Notes: generated by a model from the sequence alone, not told the origin. A stretch of DNA of 32,549 nt from Candidatus Burkholderia verschuerenii (GCF_001189365.1 NZ_LFJJ01000044.1:1-32549); one strand, 5' to 3'. Numbered from the stretch's first letter, positions 1 to 9,352 are shown. Numbers and translations are program-made.

Positions 1-58
1 GATGCTCTACACCATGCCTATCGCAGTCGATTAACTCATATAGACGTTATTCGAACCG

Positions 59-793
59 CTAGTCGATGTCCCTTACGTTGGGACTGCCCGGACACGAGCG
101 TGCGTGTCGCACTAAAGGTGTAAGGGTTTCCAGGTCCGCCGTGGGCACCTTCATATAGATGTCCGCGCTCGCGCCCATCGCTTTAGCCAACGCGCGCACG
201 CGGCGCTTGTTCAAACCGTAGAGCGGCAATATATCCGCGCCACCATCGCCGAATTTGGTGAAAAAAACCATCAGCGACTCGGCGGCATGGTCGGTTCCGA
301 TCACGACGCCGACACGCGCGCTCGCCACCGCATACTGCGCAATCATGCGTTCGCGTGCCTTGATATTGCCGAGCACGAAGTCCTCGTGCTTCTCGTCCAT
401 ATAACGCGCTCCGGAGACGTTGAGCGAAGCGAGCATCGCGTCGGCGGCGGGCTTGACGTTGACCGTGAGCGTTTCATCCGGCTGGATAAAGGCCAGCGCG
501 CGTTGGGCGTCTGCTTCGTCGCGCTGTTCGCCGTACGGCAGACGCATGGCGATGAAGCGAGCATCCTTGCCGCGGGCTCTCAAGCGTTCCACGGCAAGCT
601 GCGCCAAGCGGCCAGCGGTCGAAGAGTCGACGCCGCCGCTTATGCCGAGCACATAAGTCTTGAGTCTGACCGCTTCGAGATAATCGGCAAGAAAGGCGAT
701 GCGGCTTTCGAGTTCCGCCTGATCATCGAATGACGATGCGACTTTTAATTCCTGGATGATCAAGCGTTGGCGGATCGAATGATCGGTCGGCAT
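59..793 (-). pseudogene. nadE: NH3-dependent NAD synthetase, 3'-truncated
   Basis: NadE makes NAD from nicotinate adenine dinucleotide, ATP and ammonia in the cytoplasm. The N-terminal half shows the N-type ATP-pyrophosphatase loop GISGGVDSS (about residues 49-57), followed by conserved blocks including [25 protein letters not shown] and KVPTADLE. After LETLTPLV (about residue 228) the expected continuation (PDE and the roughly 40-residue tail that helps bind substrate) is absent. It is replaced by about 16 unrelated residues before a stop, giving 244 aa instead of about 275-285. No other frame carries the missing tail, so this is a breakpoint near position 105-115 and not a frameshift. ATG start. 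Probably non-functional. Since NAD synthesis is needed, another nadE copy would be expected elsewhere. Confidence 0.85.
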
Positions 794-862
794 GAGCAGT
801 CTCTCGAACGTGCGTGTTAAAGGCGACGCTCAAGTCTAGCCTCAAAGCTAAACCGCCCGCTC

Positions 863-2067
863 TCACTCGGCCATTTCACGATCCGGTGTAGCGGAAATGC
901 GGTGGATCGCGAGATCGGCGCCATTGAATTCTTCTTCGCGATCAAGCCGCAAACCGACTGTCGCCTTGATGACGCCATACACCGCCGCACCTCCCGCGAG
1001 CGCGAGCAACACCGCGCCAATCGTGCCGATGCATTGCGACGCAATCGACACGCCGCCCATACCACCAAGCGCTTTCTGCCCGAAGATGCCCGCCGCGATG
1101 CCGCCCCACGCGCCGCACATGCCATGCAAGGGCCAGACGCCCAGCACATCGTCGATACGCCAGCGATTCTGCACGCAAGTGAACATCTGTACGAAAAGTA
1201 CGCCGGCCACCGCGCCGACGATCAACGCGCCCAACGGATGCATCAAATCCGATCCCGCGCACACGGCCAACAAACCAGCGAGCGGCCCGTTATACGTAAA
1301 GCCCGGATCGTTGCGACCGGCAACCCACGCGGCAAGCGTGCTGCCAACCATCGCCATTAAAGAATTGACGGCGACGAGTCCGTTGATCTTGTCGACCGTC
1401 TGCGCGCTCATCACATTGAAGCCGAACCAGCCTACGGCCAACACCCAGGCGCCGAGCGCGAGAAACGGAATGCTCTCGACGGAGGATGCGCGGCGATCCG
1501 TCCATCCTTGTGATAGCGACCGTGACGCGGTCCGAGCAGCAATACGGCCGGCAATGCGACCCATCCGCCGAATGCATGCACAACGACTGATCCGGCGAAA
1601 TCGTGGAACGGCGCGCTAAAGGTCTGCGCAAGCCACGCCTGAATGCCGAAGCGCTCATTCCATGCGATACCTTCCAGCAGCGGATAAATAAAGCCGACAA
1701 TCACAAAGGTCGCGAACAACTGCGGATTGAACTTGGAACGCTCGGCGATACCGCCGGACACGATCGCGGGAATCGCGGCCGCAAAGGTCAGAAGAAAAAA
1801 GAAGCGCACAAGCGCATAGCCATTGTGCTCGGCGAGGATATCGGCGCTATGCATGAATTGCACACCGTAAGCAATGTTGTACCCGATAAAGAAATACGCC
1901 AGCGTCGAGACCGCGAAGTCGACCAGGATCTTGACCAGCGCATTGACCTGATTCTCACGGCGAACCGTACCGAGTTCCAGGAAGGCAAAGCCCGCATGCA
2001 TCGCAAGCACCATTGCGGCGCCTAGCAGGAGAAAAAGCGTGTCGGTTCCGGATTGAAGTGCCTGCAT
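863..2067 (-). pseudogene. amt: Ammonium transporter (Amt family), frameshifted
   Basis: Inner-membrane ammonium channel. The N-terminal part reads FLLLGAAMVLAMHAGFAFLELGTVRRENQ, and DFAGSVVVHAFGG carries the conserved Asp and first pore His. The C-terminal part reads WFGFNVMSAQT and VWPLHGMCGAWGG (second pore His). The two parts lie in different frames. A CT dinucleotide is doubled at 1473-1476 (CTCT); removing two bases restores HPPS-SIPFLALGAWVL and one protein of about 400 aa. An upstream TTG at 2118 is open, but the ATG at 2067 is preferred because it starts like its relatives and the sigma-54 promoter overlaps the TTG. No glnK is adjacent. The frameshift falls between the two pore histidines, so the product should be dead unless the CT doubling is a sequencing error. 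Confidence 0.88.
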
Positions 2068-2101
2068 TAATTCGGGCTCGGTGGCGAAAGGCGCGGAATA
2101 G

Positions 2102-2118
2102 TGCAAATTCCGGGCCAA
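2102..2118 (-). promoter_or_regulatory. Sigma-54 promoter of amt
   Basis: On the minus strand this reads TTGGCCCGGAATTTGCA. It matches the -24/-12 consensus YTGGCACGRNNNTTGCW at all but one defined position, with the obligatory GG and GC separated by ten bases. Transcription should start near 2091, leaving a leader of about 24 nt before the ATG at 2067. Sigma-54 control of ammonium transporters under nitrogen limitation is established in proteobacteria. Its use here is inferred. Confidence 0.75.
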
Positions 2119-2176
2119 CTTGGTTCATTGAGCGTTACGACGGTGCAATCGCGATAAATCAAACGTTACGTTAATC

Positions 2177-2226
2177 GCTATTTTGGTGCATTGCCCTGAT
2201 ATGAAGCGTGTGACGCACCATTTTAG
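2177..2226 (-). promoter_or_regulatory. Two putative NtrC enhancer half-sites upstream of amt
   Basis: Forward-strand GCTATTTTGGTGCA (2177-2190) and GCACCATTTTAG (2215-2226) each carry one good half of the NtrC operator TGCACCAAAATGGTGCA. Their second halves are degenerate. They lie about 90-135 bp upstream of the predicted sigma-54 start and about 37 bp apart, the usual placement for NtrC enhancers. A sigma-54/NtrC pair fits an ammonium transporter, but each site is only a half match. Confidence 0.45.
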
Positions 2227-2314
2227 AATAATCTAAAGAAATAGTCGTGACACCACGCTGATCGCGCGAGTATGCTGAGTGCTTGTTTTGAGACTCCCTA
2301 AGCGGGAGATCGAC

Positions 2315-2972
2315 ATGGGCCCTACTTTCACCAACCGCCGCGATTCCGGTCGCGAGCTCGCCGCGCATCTCACGCGCTACGCCAAACGAAACGATGTCAG
2401 CGTGCTCGCGCTGCCGCGAGGCGGCGTGCCAGTGGCATTCGAAGTCGCGCTTGCGCTCGACGCCGATCTCGATCTGCTGATCGTGCGCAAGCTAGGCGTG
2501 CCGACGCAGCCCGAACTCGCGATGGGCGCAATCCGCGTCGGGCGATTCGTTTTATCTCGATGAAAGCGTGGTCGAATGCTGCGGCATATCGCCAAATGCG
2601 CTGGATGAGGTGATCAGGCGCGAGCGCGACGAACTCGCGCGGCGGGAAACGCTTTATCGCGGAGCACATCCGCCGCTGGATGTGCACGGCCGGACGGCCA
2701 TCGTCGTCGATGACGGCATGGCGACCGGCGCGACCATGAAAACCGCCGCGATGTCGCTGAGGCAGGGGCATCCTGCGTGCATCGTGGCGGCCTTGCCGGT
2801 CGCGCCGCCGGATGCCGAAGCGCGTATGCAAAGCGTCGTCGATCAATTCGTTTGCGTGATGCGCCCACAGCGTTTTCTTGGCGTCGGGCAGTTCTTCGAC
2901 GACTTCGAGCAAACGAGCGATGAAGAAGTGCGCGTATTGCTCGATGAAATGCGTGCGCGTCGCTCAGCGTGA
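2315..2972 (+). pseudogene. Phosphoribosyltransferase-domain protein, frameshifted
   Basis: Type I phosphoribosyltransferase fold of the stand-alone kind often annotated as a predicted phosphoribosyltransferase; its substrate is unknown. The N-terminal part has [31 protein letters not shown] and [21 protein letters not shown]. The C-terminal part has the PRPP-binding loop AIVVDDGMATGATM. The frames break at an extra C in 2533-2534; deleting it gives [21 protein letters not shown] and a protein of about 218 aa, normal for the family. The ATG at 2315 follows GGGAG at 2304-2308, which can pair with CTCCC at 2294-2298 in a small hairpin. A GTG at 2279 is a poorer start. The gene converges on mdeB, overlapping its end by nine bases. 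Confidence 0.82.
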
Positions 2973-5678
2973 CCAGGGCGCCGCGCTGACCTCCTCCGCA
3001 CACTGATATTTCCCTCGCGCGGCCTTGAGCACCGAACGATCGATCGCGCCTTCGTCGATCAGCGATCGCAGCGCCGCCAACACGATCGCCACGCGATCCA
3101 CTTCGAAGAATTCGCGCAAGGCTTGACGCGTATCGCTGCGGCCGAATCCATCGGTGCCGAGCGTTACGTAGCGACGCGGCACATGCGCGCGAATCAGTTC
3201 CGGCAATGCACGCACATAGTCTGTCGATGCAATCACCGGACCTCGCGATGCGCCAAGCGCACGCGTTACGAACGGCGCGGGCGTATCGTCATCGCCTGCG
3301 CGAGCGACGCGTTCGCAAGCCGCCCCATCGCGATGCAATTCCGTATAGCTCGTCACGCTCCAGACGGCTGCTTCGATATTCCAGTCTTGCTTCAACATGG
3401 CGCGTGCGGCGATGGCTTCGTTCAGGATCGCGCCTGAGCCGAGCAGTTGCACTTGCGCGGTGTCCAACACGGCATTGTCGAGGCAGTAAATGCCACGCAA
3501 AATGCCTTCACGTGTCGCATCGCCTAAGTCGCCGCCGGGGACCGAAGGCTGCGCGTAGTTTTCGTTCGTGACGGTCATGTAGTAAAATAAATCATTTTGA
3601 CGCGCCATCATTTCCTGCATGCCTTCATCGACGATAACGGCAACTTCATAGGCGAAGGCCGGATCGTAAGCGCGGCAATTCGGAATGGTCGATGCCGTCA
3701 CATGACTCGTGCCGTCCTGATGCTGCAAGCCCTCACCGCCGAGCGTCGTACGGCCTGACGTCGCACCGATCAGAAAGCCGCGCGAACGCTGATCGGCAGC
3801 GGCGAAAATAAGATCGCCGATGCGCTGAAAGCCGAACATCGAGTAGTAGATATAGAACGGCAGCATCGGCAAATCGTGCACGCTATACGATGTCGCCGCT
3901 GCAATCCACGACGAGATCGCGCCCGCTTCCGAGATGCCCTCTTCGAGAATCTGCCCGGTGGTGTCCTCGCGGTAATACAGCATCGAACCCATATCTTCCG
4001 GCTCGTACAACTGGCCGAGCGGCGAATAGATGCCGACCTGCCTGAACAGATTCGCCATGCCGAAAGTGCGCGCTTCGTCCGCCACCACGGGCACGACGCG
4101 CTTGCCCAGTTGCGCATCCTTAAGCAGGCTGCCGAGCATGCGCACGAAAGCCATCGTCGTGGACATTTCCTTGTTGGCTGCATCGAGTGCAAACTGGCCC
4201 CACGTATTCAGCGAAGGCAGCGTGGGCGCTTGAGAAGCACGCGCGCGCCGACGCGGCAGATAACCGCCTAAAGCCGCGCGACGTTCGTGCAGATAACGCA
4301 TTTCCGGCGCGTTATCCGCGAGCTTATAGAACTTGAGTTGCTCCACATCCGCATCCGACAGCGGCAGACGGAAGCGGTCGCGGAAGGCCTTGAGATCGTC
4401 GAGATCGAGCTTCTTCTGCTGATGCGTCGTCATACGCCCCTGCCCGACCGAACCCATGCCGAAGCCCTTCATCGTCTTGGCAAGAATCACGGTCGGCTGA
4501 CCTTTATGCGCAAGCGCCTTTGCATAAGCGGCATGCAGCTTCTTGACGTCATGCCCGCCGCGTCGCAAGCGATCGATGTCTTCATCGGACAAGTGTGCGG
4601 CAAGCGCGGCGAGCTCCGGATTTTGACCGAAGAAGCGCTCGCGGTTATAGCGTCCGTCGTTGGCCGAGAAGGTCTGGAACTGACCGTCGACGGTATGCGC
4701 GAATGCGCGCAGCAAGGCGCCCGTGCGATCGCGCGCGAACAACGCGTCCCAGTCCGAACCCCACAGCACCTTGATGACGTTCCATCCCGCGCCGGTGAAT
4801 TGCGCTTCGAGTTCATCGACGATACGGCCGTTGCTGCGCACCGGTCCATCGAGTCTCTGCAGATTGCAGTTGATGACGAACACGAGATTGTCCAACTGCT
4901 CGCGTGCGGCCAGCGACAACGCGCCGATCGATTCCGGTTCGTCCATCTCGCCATCCCCGAAGAAGTCCCAGACCTTGCGTCCTTCGGTGCGCTGCAAGCC
5001 GCGATTCTGCAAATAGCGCATGAAACGCGCTTGATAAATCGAGTTGATCGGACCGATGCCCATCGAACCCGTAGGGAATTGCCAGAAGTCCGGCATCAGC
5101 CACGGATGCGGATACGAGCACAAGCCCGGCCCGGCTATTTCACGCCGATAGTGCTGCAAGTGCGCTTCATCGAGAAATCCTTCGAGATACGCGCGCGCAT
5201 AAACGCCGGGTGAAGAATGCGGCTGGAAATAAACGAGGTCGCCGCCGATTTTATCATCGGCCGTGCGAAAGAAATGATTGAAGCCGACTTCGAACAGATC
5301 GGCCGCCGACGCATAGCTGGCGATATGGCCGCCCAACTCGCCGTAAGCGCGATTGGCGCGCACGACCATCGCCAGCGCGTTCCAGCGCAGCACGGCGGCA
5401 AGTCTTTCCTCGATGTCGAGATTGCCCGGATACGGCGGCGGCTGCGCGACGGGAATGGTGTTGGCGTAAGGCGTGGCGCGCGCTCGCGCGGACTCGACGC
5501 CGACCGACAGCGCATGCTCCGCCAGACGATCGAAAAGATATTGCGCGCGTTCCTTGCCGACATGCGCGACGACCGCATCGAGCGCTTCGAGCCATTCGGC
5601 CGTTTCGCCGGGATCGGTGTCCTCGCGTCCTTTGGCCAGCGACAGCAATTGCGTGGTCCCGCTCGACATGTCCATCAT
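2964..5678 (-). CDS. mdeB: 2-oxo acid dehydrogenase E1 (AceE-like), probably 2-oxobutyrate/pyruvate-specific
   Basis: Homodimeric E1 component, 904 aa (E. coli AceE is 887). It decarboxylates a 2-oxo acid with thiamine diphosphate and passes the acyl group to an E2. The ThDP signature GDGEMDEPESIGALSLAAREQLDN...VINCN spans about residues 243-272. Further AceE-type blocks are FPTGSMGIGPINSIYQARFMRYL, AKTMKGFGMG, EGISEAGA and GEGLQHQDGTSH. No lipoyl domain and no neighbouring E2/E3 genes, so it is a paralogue and not the main PDH operon. A divergent Lrp-type regulator lies 140 bp away, as for mdeR/mdeB of Pseudomonas putida, where MdeB handles 2-oxobutyrate from methionine gamma-lyase. No mdeA-like gene is present, so the substrate is inferred. 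ATG at 5678 follows GGAGACGCTTC. The reading frame is intact. Confidence 0.85.
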   Translation of the reverse strand: MMDMSSGTTQLLSLAKGREDTDPGETAEWLEALDAVVAHVGKERAQYLFDRLAEHALSVGVESARARATPYANTIPVAQPPPYPGNLDIEERLAAVLRWNALAMVVRANRAYGELGGHIASYASAADLFEVGFNHFFRTADDKIGGDLVYFQPHSSPGVYARAYLEGFLDEAHLQHYRREIAGPGLCSYPHPWLMPDFWQFPTGSMGIGPINSIYQARFMRYLQNRGLQRTEGRKVWDFFGDGEMDEPESIGALSLAAREQLDNLVFVINCNLQRLDGPVRSNGRIVDELEAQFTGAGWNVIKVLWGSDWDALFARDRTGALLRAFAHTVDGQFQTFSANDGRYNRERFFGQNPELAALAAHLSDEDIDRLRRGGHDVKKLHAAYAKALAHKGQPTVILAKTMKGFGMGSVGQGRMTTHQQKKLDLDDLKAFRDRFRLPLSDADVEQLKFYKLADNAPEMRYLHERRAALGGYLPRRRARASQAPTLPSLNTWGQFALDAANKEMSTTMAFVRMLGSLLKDAQLGKRVVPVVADEARTFGMANLFRQVGIYSPLGQLYEPEDMGSMLYYREDTTGQILEEGISEAGAISSWIAAATSYSVHDLPMLPFYIYYSMFGFQRIGDLIFAAADQRSRGFLIGATSGRTTLGGEGLQHQDGTSHVTASTIPNCRAYDPAFAYEVAVIVDEGMQEMMARQNDLFYYMTVTNENYAQPSVPGGDLGDATREGILRGIYCLDNAVLDTAQVQLLGSGAILNEAIAARAMLKQDWNIEAAVWSVTSYTELHRDGAACERVARAGDDDTPAPFVTRALGASRGPVIASTDYVRALPELIRAHVPRRYVTLGTDGFGRSDTRQALREFFEVDRVAIVLAALRSLIDEGAIDRSVLKAARGKYQCAEEVSAAPWSR

Positions 5679-5818
5679 GAAGCGTCTCCGTCTTTAGCTT
5701 TAGCAATTTTCCAAGCATATCCAGTGATGCGCAGAATGTGCGTCTCATTTGGCTGGCATCGGGCGCGCAGATAGTGTATTTATTCTCCTAAAGCGCAAAA
5801 AAACGGAATCGATCGACT

Positions 5819-6350
5819 ATGAGCTCAACCAGCAAGCAGCGTCTTGACCGTACCGACATCGGCATCCTTAACCCAGTTGCAGCAAAACGCGCGCATCACC
5901 AATGCGGAACTGGCGCGCGCGGTCAATTTGTCGGCGACGCCTTGCTTCAATCGCGTGCGCGCCCTTGAAAAAGCGGGCGTGTTCAAGCAGCACGTTACGC
6001 TGCTCAACCCCGAGGCTTTGGGATTGAGCATCAACGTGTTTATTCAGGTGAGTCTGGAAAAACAGGTGAAGGATGCGCTCGCGCGCTTCGAGCAGGCGAT
6101 CAGCGAGCGCCCCGAGGTGATGGAGTGTTATCTCATGACCGGCGGTGCGGACTATCTTCTGCGCGTCGTGTTGCCCGATATTGCCGCGCTAGAGCGCTTT
6201 ATTCTCGAACGCCTGACCAAGCTGCCGGGCGTCGCGAATATTCGTTCGAGCTTTGCGCTCAAGCAAGTGCGTTACAAGACCGCGCTGCCGCTGCCGTCGA
6301 CAGGATTGACGCTGCCCGATCACGATGGCGACGATGCCGAATGGACCTGA
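5819..6350 (+). pseudogene. Lrp/AsnC-family regulator (MdeR-like), frameshifted
   Basis: DNA-binding regulator with an N-terminal winged helix-turn-helix ([30 protein letters not shown]) and a C-terminal AsnC ligand domain ([21 protein letters not shown]). The natural ATG at 5819 reads [17 protein letters not shown], then loses frame at an extra C in the CCC at 5872-5874. Removing one C restores [17 protein letters not shown] and a protein of about 176 aa. The longest uninterrupted frame can begin only at a TTG (5844) inside the gene and lacks the usual first residues, so it is probably not the true start. The gene is divergent from the E1 gene and presumably was its regulator, as MdeR is in Pseudomonas. 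If the indel is real, mdeB control is lost or altered. Confidence 0.8.
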
Positions 6351-6371
6351 TCATATGAACAAAGCGCTCAA

Positions 6372-7355
6372 TCAAGCGGCCTGAAAACGCATTTCGTGTG
6401 CAGGCGATCCACCCAGCCGCACCGCGAGATGATCGATGAACGCGCGCAGACGCGGCGTTTCATGACGGCTAGGCGGCCAAAGAATCTGGAATGTCCCTTC
6501 CATGCGCGTATGTTCGACCAACACCGCGCGCAAGAGCCCGCTTTCAAGCGCGCTTTTCGCGACGAAGTCCGGCACGCATGCAAGGCCGAGCCCGGAAATG
6601 CTGGCCGCGACGACCGCCTCCATATCGTTGAAGGTGAGCGCGGCGCGCGGTTCGATCGCAAAGCTATGATCGGACTCCGCGAAACGCCACGGCTCGATAC
6701 GCCCATTGCCCGGCGAGCGAAAGCGAATGCAGGCATGGCCTTCGAGATCGGCGGGCGTGCCGGGCTCACCGTGCCCCGCGAAATACGCCGGCGATCCGAC
6801 GATCACCGGACCATATCGCGCAAGCGGCCGCGCGAGCAATTGCGAATCCGCTAGACGTCCCGTGCGTATCACCGCGTCGTAGCCTTCCTGCGTCACTTCG
6901 ACCAGACGATCACTGAAATCGATATCCAAATCGATGTCAGGAAAACGCCGTCTGAATTCCGGCACATGCGGCAATAACAGTCGCGCGCCCAGCGACGGCG
7001 CGCTGATCTTCAGCCGTCCGCGCGGCGATGAAGTCGAATGAAACAACTCGCTTTCCGCATCTTCGAGATCGGCGAGGATGCGTTTGCAACGCGCGAAAAA
7101 ACGCGCGCCTTCATGCGTGAGCCCGATACGCCGCGTAGTGGGATTAAGCAATTGCACGCCCAGTTTCGCTTCCAGCCGCATCACGCTTTTGCCTACCGCC
7201 GAAGCGGATAACCCAAGCGCGCGCCCTGCCGCGACGAAGCTGCCCGATTCGGCCGCGCGCACGAAAGCGACCATGCCTGAGAGACTTTCCGTCGTCGGCG
7301 GTGCATGAGTCAAGAGCGTGCCGTTGCCGTTCGAAGCTAAAGAACCACTGGTCAT
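6372..7355 (-). CDS. LysR-family transcriptional regulator
   Basis: 327 aa. The N-terminal HTH covers about residues 25-85 (MVAFVRAAESGSFVAAGRALGLSASAVGKSVMRLEAKLGVQLL, then TTRRIGLTHEGARFF). A periplasmic-binding-protein-like effector domain follows (GRLKISAPSLGARLLLPHVPEFRRRFP, then ISGLGLACVPDFVA). This architecture is the CrgA-like branch of LysR proteins. The ATG at 7355 is preceded by GAGACG. An ATG 27 codons in would still keep most of the HTH, so the serine/threonine-rich N-terminus may be over-called. It converges on the Lrp gene with a 21-bp gap and lies downstream of parA on the same strand. Its target is unknown because no divergent metabolic gene is adjacent. Confidence 0.88.
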   Translation of the reverse strand: MTSGSLASNGNGTLLTHAPPTTESLSGMVAFVRAAESGSFVAAGRALGLSASAVGKSVMRLEAKLGVQLLNPTTRRIGLTHEGARFFARCKRILADLEDAESELFHSTSSPRGRLKISAPSLGARLLLPHVPEFRRRFPDIDLDIDFSDRLVEVTQEGYDAVIRTGRLADSQLLARPLARYGPVIVGSPAYFAGHGEPGTPADLEGHACIRFRSPGNGRIEPWRFAESDHSFAIEPRAALTFNDMEAVVAASISGLGLACVPDFVAKSALESGLLRAVLVEHTRMEGTFQILWPPSRHETPRLRAFIDHLAVRLGGSPAHEMRFQAA

Positions 7356-7456
7356 GAGCGTCTCGCATCCTTGAAGCCGGACGTCAACAATGCGTCCGTT
7401 TCAGCAAGAACGTCGCAAACAAGAATTTATTCCAGCATCCCTTGCACACTTGCGGC

Positions 7457-8236
7457 TTAAGCGCGATTCAATTCTTCATGCAGTGCCACATATTCCTGCG
7501 CGAGCTTGTGACGCGGTTCGAGATAAATGATCGGCCGCGCATGCTGATGACTCTCGCGAATCTTCACCGAAAGCGACAGATGCGAATCGAGCACGGGCAA
7601 ATCCTCGCCGCGCAATTCATCGACCAGTTGCTGCGGCAAGCTTGCGCGCGGCTGAAACTGATTGATGACGATACCTTCCACGCTCAAATCCGGATTGTGA
7701 TCGTGACGAATTTCCTGCACGTTTTCGAGCACCGAATACAGCGCGCGGCGCGAAAAATCATCGCAATCGAAGGGAATGAGGCAGCGCTCGACCGCGATCA
7801 ACGCGAAGCGCGTAAAGAAATTCAGTGCGGGCGGCGTGTCGATATAAACGGCGTCGTAATTCTTCAGGCTCTTGAGCGCATCGCGCAGCTTGTAGATTTT
7901 GTAGCGCGATTCGAGCTTGCCCTGCAAAGCCTCGAGATCGGGATGCGACGGCACGATCTCGAGATTTTCAAACGGCGTCACATGAACGAAGGATTCGAAT
8001 TCCGGCTCGCGAAAGCTATAACTCAATGCCGATTCGAAGAACGTCGCGAGGTTCGGCCGTGCGTCGCGTGCGTCCGCGCCAAGCAGATACTGACTTGCAT
8101 TGCCTTGCGGATCGAGGTCGATCACCAGTGTGCGCAGCCCGCGCGAAGCGCTGATAGCCGCCAGATTGCAGACGATGGTGGACTTGCCCACGCCACCCTT
8201 TTGATTGAAGACCACTCGGCGCATCGGCGTATTCAT
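7457..8236 (-). CDS. Orphan ParA/MinD-family ATPase
   Basis: About 259 aa. The deviant Walker A motif FNQKGGVGKST lies near the N-terminus, Walker A' VIDLDPQGNAS follows, and Walker B is YDAVYIDTPPAL. This places it in the ParA family of ATP-dependent dimerising ATPases that position DNA or large complexes. No parB or parS-like site is adjacent and the neighbours are unrelated, so this is a chromosomal orphan and not the partition locus of a replicon. The open frame extends to a TTG at 8314, but the residues before MNTPMRRVVF look non-coding. ATG at 8236 is used, and a second ATG at 8224 is possible. GAGG lies directly against the first ATG, so the start is uncertain. Confidence 0.85.
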   Translation of the reverse strand: MNTPMRRVVFNQKGGVGKSTIVCNLAAISASRGLRTLVIDLDPQGNASQYLLGADARDARPNLATFFESALSYSFREPEFESFVHVTPFENLEIVPSHPDLEALQGKLESRYKIYKLRDALKSLKNYDAVYIDTPPALNFFTRFALIAVERCLIPFDCDDFSRRALYSVLENVQEIRHDHNPDLSVEGIVINQFQPRASLPQQLVDELRGEDLPVLDSHLSLSVKIRESHQHARPIIYLEPRHKLAQEYVALHEELNRA

Positions 8237-8390
8237 CCTCGGTTGTGAACGGTCGTATTTTTTAGCGTGATTGCAAATCGGATATTCATGCAGGTTGACA
8301 TGCGCGCATGACAAAGCCGCATCGACGTGATCTTAGCTTAACCAGAAATATCGCCGACGCTAAGCGCCGGGCGCGTGCCTTGCGTTCACA

Positions 8391-9287
8391 ATGCGCTCAT
8401 TGACCTGGCATTTGATCATGGACGATCGCCCATCCCTCGTCGCGCCTTCGTGGTCTAGCGTGACCGCGCAAACCGAGCGCGCGCTCGCGTGCGGCGCTCT
8501 GCGTTCGTTCGATACCGTGCAAAGCGTGATCGAAGATGGCGGCGTGCGGTTTCTCGTGCGGCAGGCCGCGAACCTCGCGCGCAAGGAGGAGGCATCCAAA
8601 CTCGCGGCAAAATCCGCCGCCGATGCCGCCGCGCCGTGGCGCGATCCGTTTTCGCCGTGCGAAGAAGCGCTGCGTGTCGGCGATATCGGCGCGCGGCATT
8701 TTCTGCTGCTCAACAAGTTCAACGTGCTCGATCATCATCTGCTGATCGTGACGAACGCTTTCGAACCGCAAGACTCGTTGATCGATGCCGACGACTTCGC
8801 CGCGCTGTTCGCCTGTCTCGCTCGATTCGACGCACTCGGCTTCTATAACGGCGGCACGATCGCCGGATCGAGTCAGCCGCACAAGCATCTGCAGATGGTG
8901 CCGTTGCCGCTGGACGGACTGTCGTTGCCGATCGAACCCTTCATCGATGCAGCGCATCGCGAGGCGATCTTTCGCGTGCCCGAATTTCGCTTCGATCACG
9001 CCGTGACGTGGCTCGGAGACGACGCTTCCGATGCGTGCGACATGTATCGAACGCTGCTGGATCGCATCGGCGTAATTCGACGCGACGCCGATCCGTTGCC
9101 GTACAACCTGCTCGTCACGCGACGCTGGATGTTCGCGGTGCCGCGCACGGCATCGCATGTCGAAGGCGTCGCGGTCAACGCGCTCGGCTTCGCGGGTTCG
9201 CTATTCGTGCGCGACGATGCCCAGCGCGAAGTCGTGCAACGGCTCGGCCCGATGGAACTGCTGGTACGCGCATCCCGCCCCGCCTGA
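8391..9287 (+). CDS. ATP adenylyltransferase / Ap4A phosphorylase-like, HIT superfamily
   Basis: 298 aa, related to yeast APA1/APA2-type diadenosine tetraphosphate phosphorylases. These split Ap4A with phosphate into ADP and ATP and limit alarmone build-up. The HIT-like catalytic motif SQPHKHLQMVPLP is near residues 161-173. NKFNVLDHHLLIVTNAFEPQ and LGFYNGGTIAGSSQPH are characteristic of the family, and PYNLLVTRRWMFAVPR is its C-terminal domain. ATG at 8391 and ATG at 8418 are both possible, and neither has a good ribosome binding site. It is divergent from parA across about 155 bp. The frame is intact. Confidence 0.85.
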   Translation: MRSLTWHLIMDDRPSLVAPSWSSVTAQTERALACGALRSFDTVQSVIEDGGVRFLVRQAANLARKEEASKLAAKSAADAAAPWRDPFSPCEEALRVGDIGARHFLLLNKFNVLDHHLLIVTNAFEPQDSLIDADDFAALFACLARFDALGFYNGGTIAGSSQPHKHLQMVPLPLDGLSLPIEPFIDAAHREAIFRVPEFRFDHAVTWLGDDASDACDMYRTLLDRIGVIRRDADPLPYNLLVTRRWMFAVPRTASHVEGVAVNALGFAGSLFVRDDAQREVVQRLGPMELLVRASRPA

Positions 9288-9352
9288 CGTAAAAGCCCTT
9301 GAAAAACGGCTCCGAGGCCCGCATGTCGACATCCAGACAACCGGAGTCCAAC

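Noticed and set aside
2206-2222. Second sigma-54-like element (GG-N10-GC) on the minus strand upstream of amt
   Set aside because: The defined positions match poorly and it overlaps an NtrC half-site; the element at 2102-2118 is far better.
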